Positions 1 to 8,084 of a stretch of 50,944 nt of DNA are shown here, piece after piece. A model generated the notes under the pieces. It was not told where the DNA came from. It saw only the letters and a list, made by a program, of their open reading frames with translations, and ran no database searches. Both the position numbers and the translations under genes were made by a program. Each line of letters begins with the position of its first letter. Within the stretch, counting starts at the first letter, position 1. Source of the DNA: Candidatus Sysuiplasma superficiale (GTDB taxonomy: Archaea > Thermoplasmatota > Thermoplasmata > Sysuiplasmatales > Sysuiplasmataceae). The stretch covers positions 1-50,944 of the forward strand of contig JAGVSJ010000013.1 of the NCBI GenBank assembly GCA_019720975.1. The letters run 5' to 3'.

Positions 1-104
1 TCGTCCGATGTGAACGCTCTGACTTTTTCAAGAAGACCAATTCCTCCATGGCTTATTTCGGTTTCATGTTCAATTTCAAACACATTTCTGACTTTCAGCG
101 TCAC
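1..104 (-). CDS. Partial CDS, N-terminus of an unidentified protein
   Basis: An open frame runs off the left edge of the window. It reads from a GTG at 104 as M-T-L-K-V-R-N-V-F-E-I-E-H and onward for about 34 residues, including a His-Gly-Gly step. An AT-rich TATA-like stretch lies about 15-20 bases upstream, which would suit a leaderless transcript. The short sequence resembles the start of small cupin-type proteins, but that is only an impression and too little is present to name the family. The adjacent insertion sequence ends 96 bases upstream and does not break this frame. Confidence 0.45.
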   Translation of the reverse strand, partial: MTLKVRNVFEIEHETEISHGGIGLLEKVRAFTSD

Positions 105-199
105 ATTGTCACCTTTATTTTATTTGCTGGAAATTAATGCGCTTCAGCGTAGCTGCGAGAAGTAATGGGTGACACTGTTTCAATCTTTTCATTATGTTG

Positions 200-216
200 T
201 GAGTGGGACATGAGTC
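200..216 (+). repeat. Left terminal inverted repeat of the insertion sequence
   Basis: This 17-base end matches the reverse complement of 1414-1430 at all positions but one. It lies just downstream of the transposase stop codon. Confidence 0.8.
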
Positions 217-218
217 CC

Positions 219-1202
219 CTATCCGGAAGTCATGTTGAACGGATTATGCCATGTGCCCTTGCACATGGCAGCCGTCCTGATCCTGTCCTCTCTTCTCTGC
301 TGTATTCTCCATCCCGTTGTCCTCTTGTCTGCGGAGAACTGAGACTCCGAGTTCTCCCTCCGGTAGTATTCGGAAAGGAACTCCATCGGCGCATCCATGA
401 GTCTGCCGATGAGTTTCTTCCATGCCGGCGGTTCCCTGATTGTTGTGCTGCTTCTGGGTATTATGAACGCCTTTGTTCCTTCAGAGAAGTCGTCCAGTGT
501 GTACTGCGTGCAGTAATACTGGTCGAGGCGGACGCTCCCGGCATCCGTCACGGTGATGTCGAGCATCCTGAGCGCATCGCGGTATGCATCCTTCTCAGAC
601 TTCATGCTCACACCGTAGGCAACATAGAGATTGGTGCCCAGGTCGAGTATTGCGAACGCATATACGAAGAGTCTGTGGTCGGGATTTGTCTTTATGCAGT
701 TGCCGTTCACTCGCATGGAACGGTAGTGACGCGTTATCGACAGGGAGCAGCCGGTGCCGTCGCCGGTCAGGTTGCCTCCTGTACCGGAGGCAAGGAGAAT
801 GAACATGTTGTGTATTATGAGCCTGACCGGCAGGCTGGAGTATGCCCTTTCCACTGTTTTGTAGCATATGTCTATGTCTGTCAGCGGACCGAACAGCGAC
901 AGCAGTCCGGACATCTTCCTGTTGCTCAGTGAGAATATCTCCTTCAGCAGCAGTATGGCAACCTTCTGTTCAGGCGTCACCTTCGGCGGCCTGCCCATGC
1001 GGTCGTCCGTAGAGAATATGATCGATGACGCACTCTTCACTACAGAGTACAGTTCAGCTGCTGCATGCCTGATTCTCTGTTCGTATGACCGTTCATATGC
1101 ACTCCGGTCTCTTCCGGTGTGCCTGGAGTACTGTTCCCTGTACTTCCTTACAAGGAAATCGAACTCATTGTGAAATCTGTCAAACTGCTCATTCGTCAGC
1201 AC
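219..1202 (-). CDS. IS4-superfamily DDE transposase
   Basis: The protein catalyses cut-and-paste movement of the surrounding element. The first catalytic aspartate is in the stretch G-D-G-T-G, the second in R-L-D-Q-Y-Y, and the glutamate lies in an exact Y-x2-R-x3-E-x6-K signature (Y-Y-R-R-E-N-S-E ... K), the C1 motif of IS4-type transposases. The N-terminal third is basic, with a G-R-P-P-K linker typical of DNA-binding regions. The frame is open back to 1280, but that would overlap the divergent small gene at 1233, so the GTG at 1202 is preferred and gives 327 residues. No frameshift or stop is seen, so it may be active. The ISA1214 subgroup is a guess from the partner gene and element size. 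Confidence 0.85.
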   Translation of the reverse strand: MLTNEQFDRFHNEFDFLVRKYREQYSRHTGRDRSAYERSYEQRIRHAAAELYSVVKSASSIIFSTDDRMGRPPKVTPEQKVAILLLKEIFSLSNRKMSGLLSLFGPLTDIDICYKTVERAYSSLPVRLIIHNMFILLASGTGGNLTGDGTGCSLSITRHYRSMRVNGNCIKTNPDHRLFVYAFAILDLGTNLYVAYGVSMKSEKDAYRDALRMLDITVTDAGSVRLDQYYCTQYTLDDFSEGTKAFIIPRSSTTIREPPAWKKLIGRLMDAPMEFLSEYYRRENSESQFSADKRTTGWRIQQRREDRIRTAAMCKGTWHNPFNMTSG

Positions 1203-1232
1203 AAACAGTAATATATCTGTACATATATCAAT

Positions 1233-1415
1233 ATGCCAGTCGTTATGAGAACAGTTGAGGTCGTTGACGGCAATCTGCAACTGTCAGACGAGGTTGTTGC
1301 AGTCATAGAGAAGGAAGTGACAAAATTCGGTACAGGGGCAAAGGTTGACTGCCCCAGGAAGTTCCTGGGGAAAAGGGTCTATCTTGTGATATGCGAGAAG
1401 GGAAGAGAAAAGTGA
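1233..1415 (+). CDS. Transposon-encoded DUF2080 family protein
   Basis: This 60-residue protein is read divergently from the transposase. Its core, with K-F-G-T-G-A-K-V and P-R-K-F-L-G-K-R-V-Y-L-V-I, fits the small archaeal DUF2080 'transposon-encoded protein' family, whose molecular role is not known; the fold recalls AbrB-like or antitoxin-like small DNA binders. Two overlapping TATA-like blocks lie in 1211-1228. The second methionine (1245) is an equally good start. The stop codon overlaps the inner edge of the right inverted repeat, which shows the gene is part of the element. Confidence 0.75.
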   Translation: MPVVMRTVEVVDGNLQLSDEVVAVIEKEVTKFGTGAKVDCPRKFLGKRVYLVICEKGREK

Positions 1416-1430
1416 CTTATGTCCCACTCA
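1414..1430 (-). repeat. Right terminal inverted repeat of the insertion sequence
   Basis: Reverse complement of the left end with one mismatch. It overlaps the last bases of the DUF2080 gene. Confidence 0.8.
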
Positions 1431-1483
1431 GATACGGAATAGAAAGTTCTTAAACCTCGACGATTTACTTGCCATCCTGAGCC

Positions 1484-1557
1484 GGGTCCGTGGGGTAACT
1501 TGGTTATCCTTGTAGGTTCGGGACCTATAGATTCCGGTTCAAATCCGGACGGACCCA
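1484..1557 (+). tRNA. tRNA-Pro (anticodon CGG)
   Basis: The 7-base acceptor stem GGGTCCG pairs with CGGACCC, followed by discriminator A. The anticodon stem GTAGG/CCTAT encloses the loop TTCGGGA, giving anticodon CGG. The T arm has the usual GGTTCAAATCC. There is no intron and the CCA is not encoded. A TATA-like box (TTCTTAAA, about 1447-1454) sits about 30 bases upstream. The insertion sequence ends 54 bases upstream, between this gene and the left-edge gene. Confidence 0.93.
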
Positions 1558-2506
1558 TTCTATATAAGGTGTAGTTTTATATTAAATCCTGTAAAATATT
1601 ATATCAGCAGTCGAATACGAAATTAAACGGTACTTCGGATCCGCCTCATTCTTCTTGTCTCTTGTTCTTGTTGAAGTGGTAATTGCCGGCACCTCAGCCT
1701 CTGTGAAATGGAAAAATGCAACAAGAAGAGGATGAAATACAGACAGGAGAAAGGTTCAGGGGTGCGAAATCAATCCTCATTTTCTCTTCCTATGACAGTA
1801 TTTTTCTTTATCGCTAATTTTCAATATGGGATACTCTTCAAACTTCATCTATTCTCTGGTCCCATTCCGAAGCTCCAGAACCTATGTCAGGTCTGATGGC
1901 GTTAACGGTATTTTTCCGTCTGCCGGCCTGTTGCCGATGTCGAGGCACCATTCCAGGACAGCACTTCTATTACTCCTTGTAATTATGATGTATCCCGCTG
2001 TTGCCTGGCAGCTACATATTTACAGATGTGCGTTAACAAGCGATGTTATCGCCTTGTGCGGCTTCCTGTTTTCTTCTGCATCCATGCCGGTCACCTGTTT
2101 CTTTGTTCTGTCTTCCGAAACGGTGAAAGGTGGGCAGTGAAGGGAACAGCGATGGCCTCATCACTCTGTTGTCACTGGCAGTCTAAATTTCAGACGCGGT
2201 GTATTACCTCGTCTCAGCCAAGATGTGCCTCGCATATGAGATACTGTTGCCAAATTTTCTTTCTGCTGCACTGCTCTTGCTTAATCTCCTCTCATCACTC
2301 TCCGGTGTTCACAGCAATTCAAGCTGATCAGACTCTGAGCCGTATTTGGGTTTGAATCCTACAGCAAAGGTATGTGCCAGCTGACCCAAAGGCAGGTGAA
2401 CAGTCAATTCACTGGAGCTCATTATGATGGTTATATTTATCTTCCAAAACGCTGAATGGTAAGATGAAACTGTAAAAAATGTTTGATGTTCTGGATTTCC
2501 TGCAGT
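1558..2506. other. Long stretch without a convincing gene
   Basis: Several short open frames occur on both strands but none has the composition or a recognisable motif of a protein. Translating the minus strand between about 2350 and 1780 gives stop-interrupted segments, which could be the remains of a decayed transposase or other gene; I could not identify it. The region lies between an insertion sequence/tRNA and a surface-protein gene, a common place for decayed mobile DNA. Confidence 0.4.
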
Positions 2507-3688
2507 TCACTGAATGTCGCTAATCTGGATAGATGCCAGCGATGTCATCTGAGAAAGAGACATGGTCTCCGGACCAAGAACCGCTCCGACTATAAGCGAG
2601 TTGCCGTCAAGGCAGAATATTGCAGATATATTCACTGTGGAATTGGACGAAATGCTTCCGCTGATGTAGAAATACTGTTTGCCATCAATAGTTCCGCTGT
2701 GATACGTGAAATTGTGATTGGACATGAAATTCGCGTTCAGTGCTTCGTAGATGCTGGAAGGATATACGCTGCTGTTAAATGTGACGAAAGAGGAGAGGGC
2801 AAATTCCTTTGCCGTAGGATTACCAAACACCGCAAGACCCAGGGCAGTAATGTTGTCTATATACTCTCTCTCAATGGCATTTGAAGTGTAGTTTGATGTT
2901 GTGGACGTATTCTCCAGTGTGTTAAATAGTGATCTGAGTCCAGTAACATTTGCAACCGCGTAAATTTCAGAGTTGAATCCGGAAGCGATAGTGCTGTTCA
3001 TCTGGTTCATTGAAACGAGCTGGGAAGGATAGGAAAGCGTTGTGCTACTGCCGATAACAGTCATTTCATCCTTTGTAAGTGTCATCATAGAAGAGCCGTT
3101 GACACCGGATTTCCCATAGTAAACAAAGAATATCACATAGCGGCCATAATTGGTGAGCATGATTTCAGTTTCGTTTCCGTTGTATGTTGCATTGGCCAGC
3201 ACATATGGGTAGCCATTGATTGTTCCCTTTGACACGGAAACCGAAGTATTCTGCTCAATTTTCGCGCTGAAGTTCAGGTAAATTTCAGATGCCATTGTGG
3301 AATTGGGCATAAATCCTATGGCCGAAAACAGATGCGCTCCTGTCTTGTTCTGTGAATATCCCATAAGGGATAGCTGTACGCTTCCTTCAAGCAAATATGT
3401 TTCATTTGGCGGTATCAGCAATTGGGATGAATTTGAAGATACACCAGCAAGCGCTGCGTATGTATTTACAAAACCAGGAATATTGTGTTCTCCACCGGCC
3501 ACATAGAAGCTTTCAGTCCACGTGCCACCTATGGCATCCGCTATTACTTTAGGTGCAACAAACGACGTTCCCGGCACTGTCGCGGGAAGCGCTTTATGAT
3601 TCAGTTTGGGATAAATATATACAACGCCCACAGCAATGATGAGTAATGCAACCACAGCAACGGCAATAACAGCTTTCCTCGATGCCAT
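2507..3688 (-). CDS. Membrane-anchored surface protein with duplicated domain, function unknown
   Basis: The 393-residue protein begins with a short basic segment and one membrane helix at about residues 7-28; the rest is predicted to lie outside the cell. It is rich in N-x-S/T sites, as expected of a glycosylated archaeal surface protein. Two halves look alike: the segment around G-T-I-N-G-Y-P-Y in the first half recurs as G-T-I-D-G-K-Q-Y in the second, each followed by a similar beta-rich stretch. The protein at 50118-50663 looks like a single-unit relative. A TATA-like stretch (about 3708-3720) precedes the ATG. No enzyme motif is visible; the family is not recognised. Confidence 0.7.
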   Translation of the reverse strand: MASRKAVIAVAVVALLIIAVGVVYIYPKLNHKALPATVPGTSFVAPKVIADAIGGTWTESFYVAGGEHNIPGFVNTYAALAGVSSNSSQLLIPPNETYLLEGSVQLSLMGYSQNKTGAHLFSAIGFMPNSTMASEIYLNFSAKIEQNTSVSVSKGTINGYPYVLANATYNGNETEIMLTNYGRYVIFFVYYGKSGVNGSSMMTLTKDEMTVIGSSTTLSYPSQLVSMNQMNSTIASGFNSEIYAVANVTGLRSLFNTLENTSTTSNYTSNAIEREYIDNITALGLAVFGNPTAKEFALSSFVTFNSSVYPSSIYEALNANFMSNHNFTYHSGTIDGKQYFYISGSISSNSTVNISAIFCLDGNSLIVGAVLGPETMSLSQMTSLASIQISDIQ

Positions 3689-3901
3689 GAAAGTTCCTTG
3701 CGTTTACTACTATATTAATATGTTCTCCTGGGGTTCATTAGTTGACAACATTCCTGTTGGCCAGCAGCATTCATTTTAGTAAAATGTCAAGGACTCTCAA
3801 GGTAATGACACAGGATATACGGAACGAACAACTGTTCTACTTGCAGCGTACATCGCAATCATCATGGTGTCCTTCATGTCCTGTCTTAGCGCTTGCAGTC
3901 A

Positions 3902-3923
3902 AAATTTAGCTTAAGCTAAATTT
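3902..3923. repeat. 22-base perfect palindrome, possible operator
   Basis: AAATTTAGCTTAAGCTAAAT plus TT is identical on both strands over 22 bases with no spacer. It lies upstream of the membrane protein read from about 4005 and about 210 bases upstream of the divergent surface-protein gene. Its size and symmetry suit a dimeric repressor site, but no regulator gene is next to it. Confidence 0.4.
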
Positions 3924-4004
3924 CTACCATCAAAATTGTACCTCTTTGTTTGTAACTTTGTTACTTACTCAAAATTAGATATTAACATTTTTCCTGAACT
4001 TAAT

Positions 4005-5006
4005 GTGCCTGGTATTCTCTCTTCCACTCGCAGCTCAGGCAGCGCCCAATTTAAACACAATCAGGTCAGACCAGCTCTAAAATTTCGTAATGCGGATGAG
4101 AGGGTATGGCATGTTAAGCGTAGAATTTCATCATATCTTGGAGCAATCTGGATTGCCGACGCTCTGCTCCAGATACAGCCTGTCATGTTTACTGAGGATC
4201 TGGTCAGTTCAGTCATACAGACGAACAAAGCTCTTCTGCCATCTGTCCTTACCCCATATTTTGAATCCGCTGCGAGATATATTTCTCAGGATCCGCAGGC
4301 ATGGAATGTCATATTCGCTATATTGCAATTTCTGATTGGTTCCCTCCTGCTGTCCTCAAGTCATCTGCCTGTTAAGCTCTGTCTCTGCATTTCAATCCCA
4401 TGGAGCCTCGCCGTATGGTTTGAAGGCGAGGGTTTAGGAGGCATCTTCGCGGGCGGTCTTTCAGTTCTTTCTGGTTTTCCGGGTGCTGCACTGCTGTACG
4501 TGGTTGTTTCCGTAATGCTGCTTCTTCCAGACCACTTCTGGCTGTCAACGGATCGTTTCTCCCCTGTAAGGGATGCTCCTTCAGTATTCTGGTTCCCGGC
4601 GGCTATTCAACAATCACTGCCCTCATTCTGGGCACCAGTGGCAGACTCGGCGCAGATAATCAACAACGCATCATATCCTCCTCCGATGGCGTATGCTGTC
4701 TCTGACGTTGCCCTTGTCTTTGCCCATTTCGGCTGGATTGCAAATGCCTTTCTTGTTGCGGCAATGCTTAGCATTTCATTCGGAACATACGGAGAGCACT
4801 CCGTCATATATGCCTACTACCCACTTTTTGCACTTACGCTCTTCATCTGGATATTCGTAGAAGGGATCGGAGGAATATTCACAGGCATTGCAACAGATCT
4901 CAACACAGGGCCACTTATACTTCTTCTGTCATTGCCTTCATTCAGTCATGCTAGAAACAGGCGTCGTACACTTCTAAGTGGTTGTATAACCTCTCATGCT
5001 GGCTGA
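4005..5006 (+). CDS. Polytopic membrane protein of unknown function
   Basis: The protein has about six to seven hydrophobic segments and short conserved-looking turns such as W-F-E-G-E-G-L-G-G-I-F and, near the end, V-E-G-I-G-G-I-F-T-G ending in D-L-N-T-G-P. This paired acidic 'EGxGGIF' pattern recurs in a family of uncharacterised membrane proteins of actinobacteria and archaea that resembles DoxX-type quinone-linked proteins in layout; no function is established. The first 40 residues are not membrane-like and poorly supported. The GTG at 4005 is chosen because a TATA-like AGATATTA lies about 25 bases upstream; the frame stays open to a TTG at 3936. Confidence 0.6.
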   Translation: MPGILSSTRSSGSAQFKHNQVRPALKFRNADERVWHVKRRISSYLGAIWIADALLQIQPVMFTEDLVSSVIQTNKALLPSVLTPYFESAARYISQDPQAWNVIFAILQFLIGSLLLSSSHLPVKLCLCISIPWSLAVWFEGEGLGGIFAGGLSVLSGFPGAALLYVVVSVMLLLPDHFWLSTDRFSPVRDAPSVFWFPAAIQQSLPSFWAPVADSAQIINNASYPPPMAYAVSDVALVFAHFGWIANAFLVAAMLSISFGTYGEHSVIYAYYPLFALTLFIWIFVEGIGGIFTGIATDLNTGPLILLLSLPSFSHARNRRRTLLSGCITSHAG

Positions 5007-5087
5007 CCTCAGCACTCGAAGCACCCTGCTGTCCTAGCTCCTTTCATAATCACTGAAAATCTGATTAACACGCAGAAATTCACTTTC

Positions 5088-5684
5088 TCATCTGATTGAG
5101 GTGTAATTCATCATCATTCCATCTCTATGTCTCATGATGATTGTCATGATAACAGTCCATAACGAGATGGCAGCAGCTCCGAACGTTTCGAGTTCTGCGC
5201 TTGAAGGCCATTGAACGCCAAAACCAATCCCGGTGGAAACTATGGAAAGTGTTATCACTGAAATGCCCCATTTACAGTCACTGAAAAGCATTCCAATACC
5301 CCAGGTAATTATAGCAATATCCGACTGAATGAAGAACCATACAGAAACGAAATCATGCGGATATGTCCCGCCATGGTATACACCGATAAGTGCAAGGAAG
5401 AGTGCTGCAACCATCAGGAAAGAACTCCCTGCAGATTCTATCCTGTTCGAAGCATGAATGAGAAGAGAGACAGCGAATGTGAACAGCAGCAATGAAGTAA
5501 AGATGAGTCCGTCATTGTAAATCCAGGGATCCACAGCACCCGGACTTCCGAGCTGACTCAACGCGCCTGTATAAAAATCAAATGTCCTGTTGACATATAC
5601 CGCAGCAAATATCCATGCAAATGCAGAAACGATAGCGATGATTCCCGACCACAGCAGGCGTGATCCCAGCTTAAGCATGTTCAT
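5088..5684 (-). CDS. DUF998-type integral membrane protein
   Basis: This 198-residue protein has about six membrane helices. The loop L-G-S-P-G-A after the first helix and the later Y-P-H-D-F-V-S motif are typical of the DUF998 family, which is widespread in archaea and bacteria and has no established function. It is read divergently from the MFS transporter, with only 43 bases between the starts, so the two probably share a control region. A second in-frame ATG lies 6 bases downstream of the chosen one. Confidence 0.75.
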   Translation of the reverse strand: MNMLKLGSRLLWSGIIAIVSAFAWIFAAVYVNRTFDFYTGALSQLGSPGAVDPWIYNDGLIFTSLLLFTFAVSLLIHASNRIESAGSSFLMVAALFLALIGVYHGGTYPHDFVSVWFFIQSDIAIITWGIGMLFSDCKWGISVITLSIVSTGIGFGVQWPSSAELETFGAAAISLWTVIMTIIMRHRDGMMMNYTSIR

Positions 5685-5727
5685 ATGAGAAATGTAACAT
5701 CCTCTCCTCTTATGATCTTTTTGCCCA

Positions 5728-6975
5728 ATGCTGGCGCAGGAACTAAGCCGAAAAGTATTTCACGGTAATGTCCTAGGGACACCACAGAGCATAATGGCGC
5801 GCAGCATTTTCAGGTCTGAATTCGCATATCTTGCCGTCACGCTTTCGCTCATGACTGTGGCTGCCAGGGCCACCAACAATATGATGCTAACCACCATACC
5901 ACTGCTGGGAAGGTACTCACTGCATCTCAGTAATACGCAGGTTGGAGGACTTGAGGCTGTCGCATTCATAGCAACCTTTGCTGCGACTTCATATTTCAAT
6001 CAGAAAGCGGGAGGCAGAACCCGCAGGATTTCTTTTATCATGTCCAACATTTTGATCGCATTCTCGATGCTCCTTTATTACTATTCATCCGCTTTCACCA
6101 TATGGGTCATTACCGTTGCCGCAGGTTTTGCCAGCGGCATAGTTATGCCAAATCTTATAACCGCCGCGTCAGCTGCAGGAGAACTACGCTCTGTCGAGCG
6201 CCTTCTCGCCATATACACCACCAGCCTGAGCGCTAGCCTGATCATCGGGCCGCTGATTGAAACCGAGCTGCTTCGATTCGTCTCTTACAGGGAAATATTC
6301 ATTCCCTTTTCTGCGATTGCTGCAGTTGCCGCTGTCATATCATTTACCGTAAGATTTCCAGTGGAAGGCGCAAAGAGGAGCGGTATTGAAGCCTTGAGGG
6401 CACCGGGTTTCGCGGCGTCGGTTCTTTCTAATTCAACTTATTCTGTCCCCTTCGCCGCAATCACGACGTTCCTCGCAATATATGCTTCGGACAGGTTTGA
6501 CGTTTCAAGGAGTCTCGCCTATCTCTCATTCATTCCGTTCTTCATCGTTTCTTTTGCAGTGAGGCTTTCGCTGGCAATTTTTCCGCGCCGTAACCTGAGG
6601 ACACTCTTCTTCATCTCCATGGGGATAACAATAGCGGGACTTGCAGCCCTTGCCTCTATCCCTTCCTATGTGCTTTTCGCAGCCGTTGTGGCATCGCTCG
6701 GCTTTCCGCATGGTGCTGTCTATCCGATGTCCACAATATTCATTGCGAGAGGAACTGAAAAGGATTTGAGAAGCGCTGTAAATTCGTACTTCATTGCCCT
6801 CAACAACGTTATTTTTGCCGCCGTCCCCTTCATCTTCGGCGCAATTTCAAGCATGATAGGCTTAGGAATGTCATTCGCGCTGCTCATACTGCCTGTAGGT
6901 GTATCGGCATTCCTTTTCATCGTCCTCTTTGGCAGACACGAGATGCTTGGCCCTGCAAAAAGTCAGGTTCCCTGA
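5728..6975 (+). CDS. Major facilitator superfamily transporter
   Basis: About twelve hydrophobic helices in two halves, with a basic loop (Q-K-A-G-G-R-T-R-R) between helices 2 and 3 in the place of the MFS loop motif, identify a 12-helix MFS permease. Such proteins move sugars, drugs or organic acids with proton coupling. Nothing in the sequence or neighbours fixes the substrate. The ATG at 5794 (residue 23) is an alternative start that would place the first helix close to the N-terminus. It is read divergently from the DUF998 gene. Confidence 0.8.
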   Translation: MLAQELSRKVFHGNVLGTPQSIMARSIFRSEFAYLAVTLSLMTVAARATNNMMLTTIPLLGRYSLHLSNTQVGGLEAVAFIATFAATSYFNQKAGGRTRRISFIMSNILIAFSMLLYYYSSAFTIWVITVAAGFASGIVMPNLITAASAAGELRSVERLLAIYTTSLSASLIIGPLIETELLRFVSYREIFIPFSAIAAVAAVISFTVRFPVEGAKRSGIEALRAPGFAASVLSNSTYSVPFAAITTFLAIYASDRFDVSRSLAYLSFIPFFIVSFAVRLSLAIFPRRNLRTLFFISMGITIAGLAALASIPSYVLFAAVVASLGFPHGAVYPMSTIFIARGTEKDLRSAVNSYFIALNNVIFAAVPFIFGAISSMIGLGMSFALLILPVGVSAFLFIVLFGRHEMLGPAKSQVP

Positions 6976-7031
6976 ACGCTGCTCAAGCCTGGTTACGCAC
7001 AACTGCAAATAACATCGTTCTGAAGGAGACT

Positions 7032-8012
7032 TCACTTCTTACGCTTCCTGCTCCTCGTATAGACTGCTAGCGCGGAGACAATCAGCACTGTAGCGACAGC
7101 AGCTGCAGCAGGCAACCAAAGATTGTTACCACCTGGTGTGCTCTTTTTTCCAATGAACTGGGATAGATATGTCCACCAGTAACTGCTCAACGGCATGTCC
7201 CACACAGCCACATTTTCTGCTTTGTACGACTCCAGGTACTGAAATCTCGTTAAAACGGAAGAGTTGGAAAGTATCTGCCCGTTATTGACATTTGTAGTGA
7301 TCAGTCCTATTCCGAGCTTCTGCAAAGGAATGATGCTCACCGCATAGTCCAGAGCAGCCGCAAAGTTGTATGATGGAGATGAATATGTACCCATGTCGTA
7401 CAGGACATTGACAGTGGTGTTTGCAAGAGAACTGAAATTCCAGAAAGGATTCCATGTTGCTATGTCCACTGTAAGCTGCTTTCCCTTTTCATGCAATGCG
7501 TCTGCAAACTTTGTGAGAAATGAACTGTATTCCAGTGCCACTGTGTTGTTTGCGTTTTGAGTCGGTTCAAAGTCTATGTTATATCCAGTGTAACCTGCAT
7601 CAAACGCCTTGGTGACTGCGGATGAAATGAATGATGAGGGGTGCATAAGGAGGTACTCAATGTTGGTCAAATTCACACTTACTATCATCGGAAACGTCTG
7701 AAGTCCGAAGGATCTGATGGCGTCTGTAACATTGCTTATCGGTGAAAATGTTTCGAATATTCCTTCGGGGCCAAGCAGGTATCTCTCAAATGATACACCC
7801 GTAAGGGCATTTCTATGTGCGCCAATGGACTGCAAATCTGCAGAAATATCCTCACCTGTTATTTCCAGACCCATCCAGACGATCGCATTCTTTCCATGAC
7901 CATACTGCACGCTACCGACCGCTACCGTGCCGGCAGAGACAGCAGCTGAAGGTGCGAGCACCAATACGATCGCAGCAAAAAATGCAAAAAAAAGTCCCCG
8001 ATAACCGTCCAA
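7032..8012 (-). CDS. Secreted, C-terminally anchored GH18-like protein
   Basis: Residues 1-27 form a signal peptide ending in A-V-S-A. The body resembles the glycoside hydrolase 18 barrel: the strand Y-T-G-Y-N-I-D-F-E (141-149) nearly matches the GH18 active-site signature, with Glu149 in the catalytic place. A single membrane helix (about 299-319) followed by R-S-R-K-R-K-K anchors the C-terminus, so the domain faces outward. GH18 members cut GlcNAc-containing polymers such as chitin or, in spore-coat relatives, peptidoglycan; the substrate here is not known. The start is a TTG with a GGAG-type ribosome site upstream. It might feed the amino-sugar pathway at 25-37 kb. Confidence 0.7.
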   Translation of the reverse strand: MDGYRGLFFAFFAAIVLVLAPSAAVSAGTVAVGSVQYGHGKNAIVWMGLEITGEDISADLQSIGAHRNALTGVSFERYLLGPEGIFETFSPISNVTDAIRSFGLQTFPMIVSVNLTNIEYLLMHPSSFISSAVTKAFDAGYTGYNIDFEPTQNANNTVALEYSSFLTKFADALHEKGKQLTVDIATWNPFWNFSSLANTTVNVLYDMGTYSSPSYNFAAALDYAVSIIPLQKLGIGLITTNVNNGQILSNSSVLTRFQYLESYKAENVAVWDMPLSSYWWTYLSQFIGKKSTPGGNNLWLPAAAAVATVLIVSALAVYTRSRKRKK

Positions 8013-8084
8013 ACCTCTCCGCTCCTTCGGGCGAATCCTGCGGGGGCAGAGGATATACAGATTAATATTTGTTGTGAAGCCCTT

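Larger units (their letters stand above)
200..1430. mobile_element. Complete insertion sequence, two divergent genes (ISA1214-like)
   Basis: A 1231-base element is bounded by inverted ends that match at 16 of 17 positions (TGAGTGGGACATRAGTC read inward from each end). It carries a DDE transposase on the minus strand and a small DUF2080 protein on the plus strand, starting divergently near 1200-1233. This size and two-gene layout recall ISA1214-type elements of archaea; that assignment is inference. No direct target-site repeat is evident in the bases flanking the ends, so the element is either old or makes a very short duplication. Confidence 0.8.

Noticed and set aside
165-932. Long plus-strand open frame of 255 codons
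   Set aside because: It lies opposite the transposase and has the Cys/Arg-rich, motif-free composition of a shadow frame.
1826-2355. Overlapping open frames of about 105 codons on the plus strand
   Set aside because: Composition is not protein-like, no ribosome site or fitting promoter is seen, and no family resemblance; listed as a gene-poor stretch instead.
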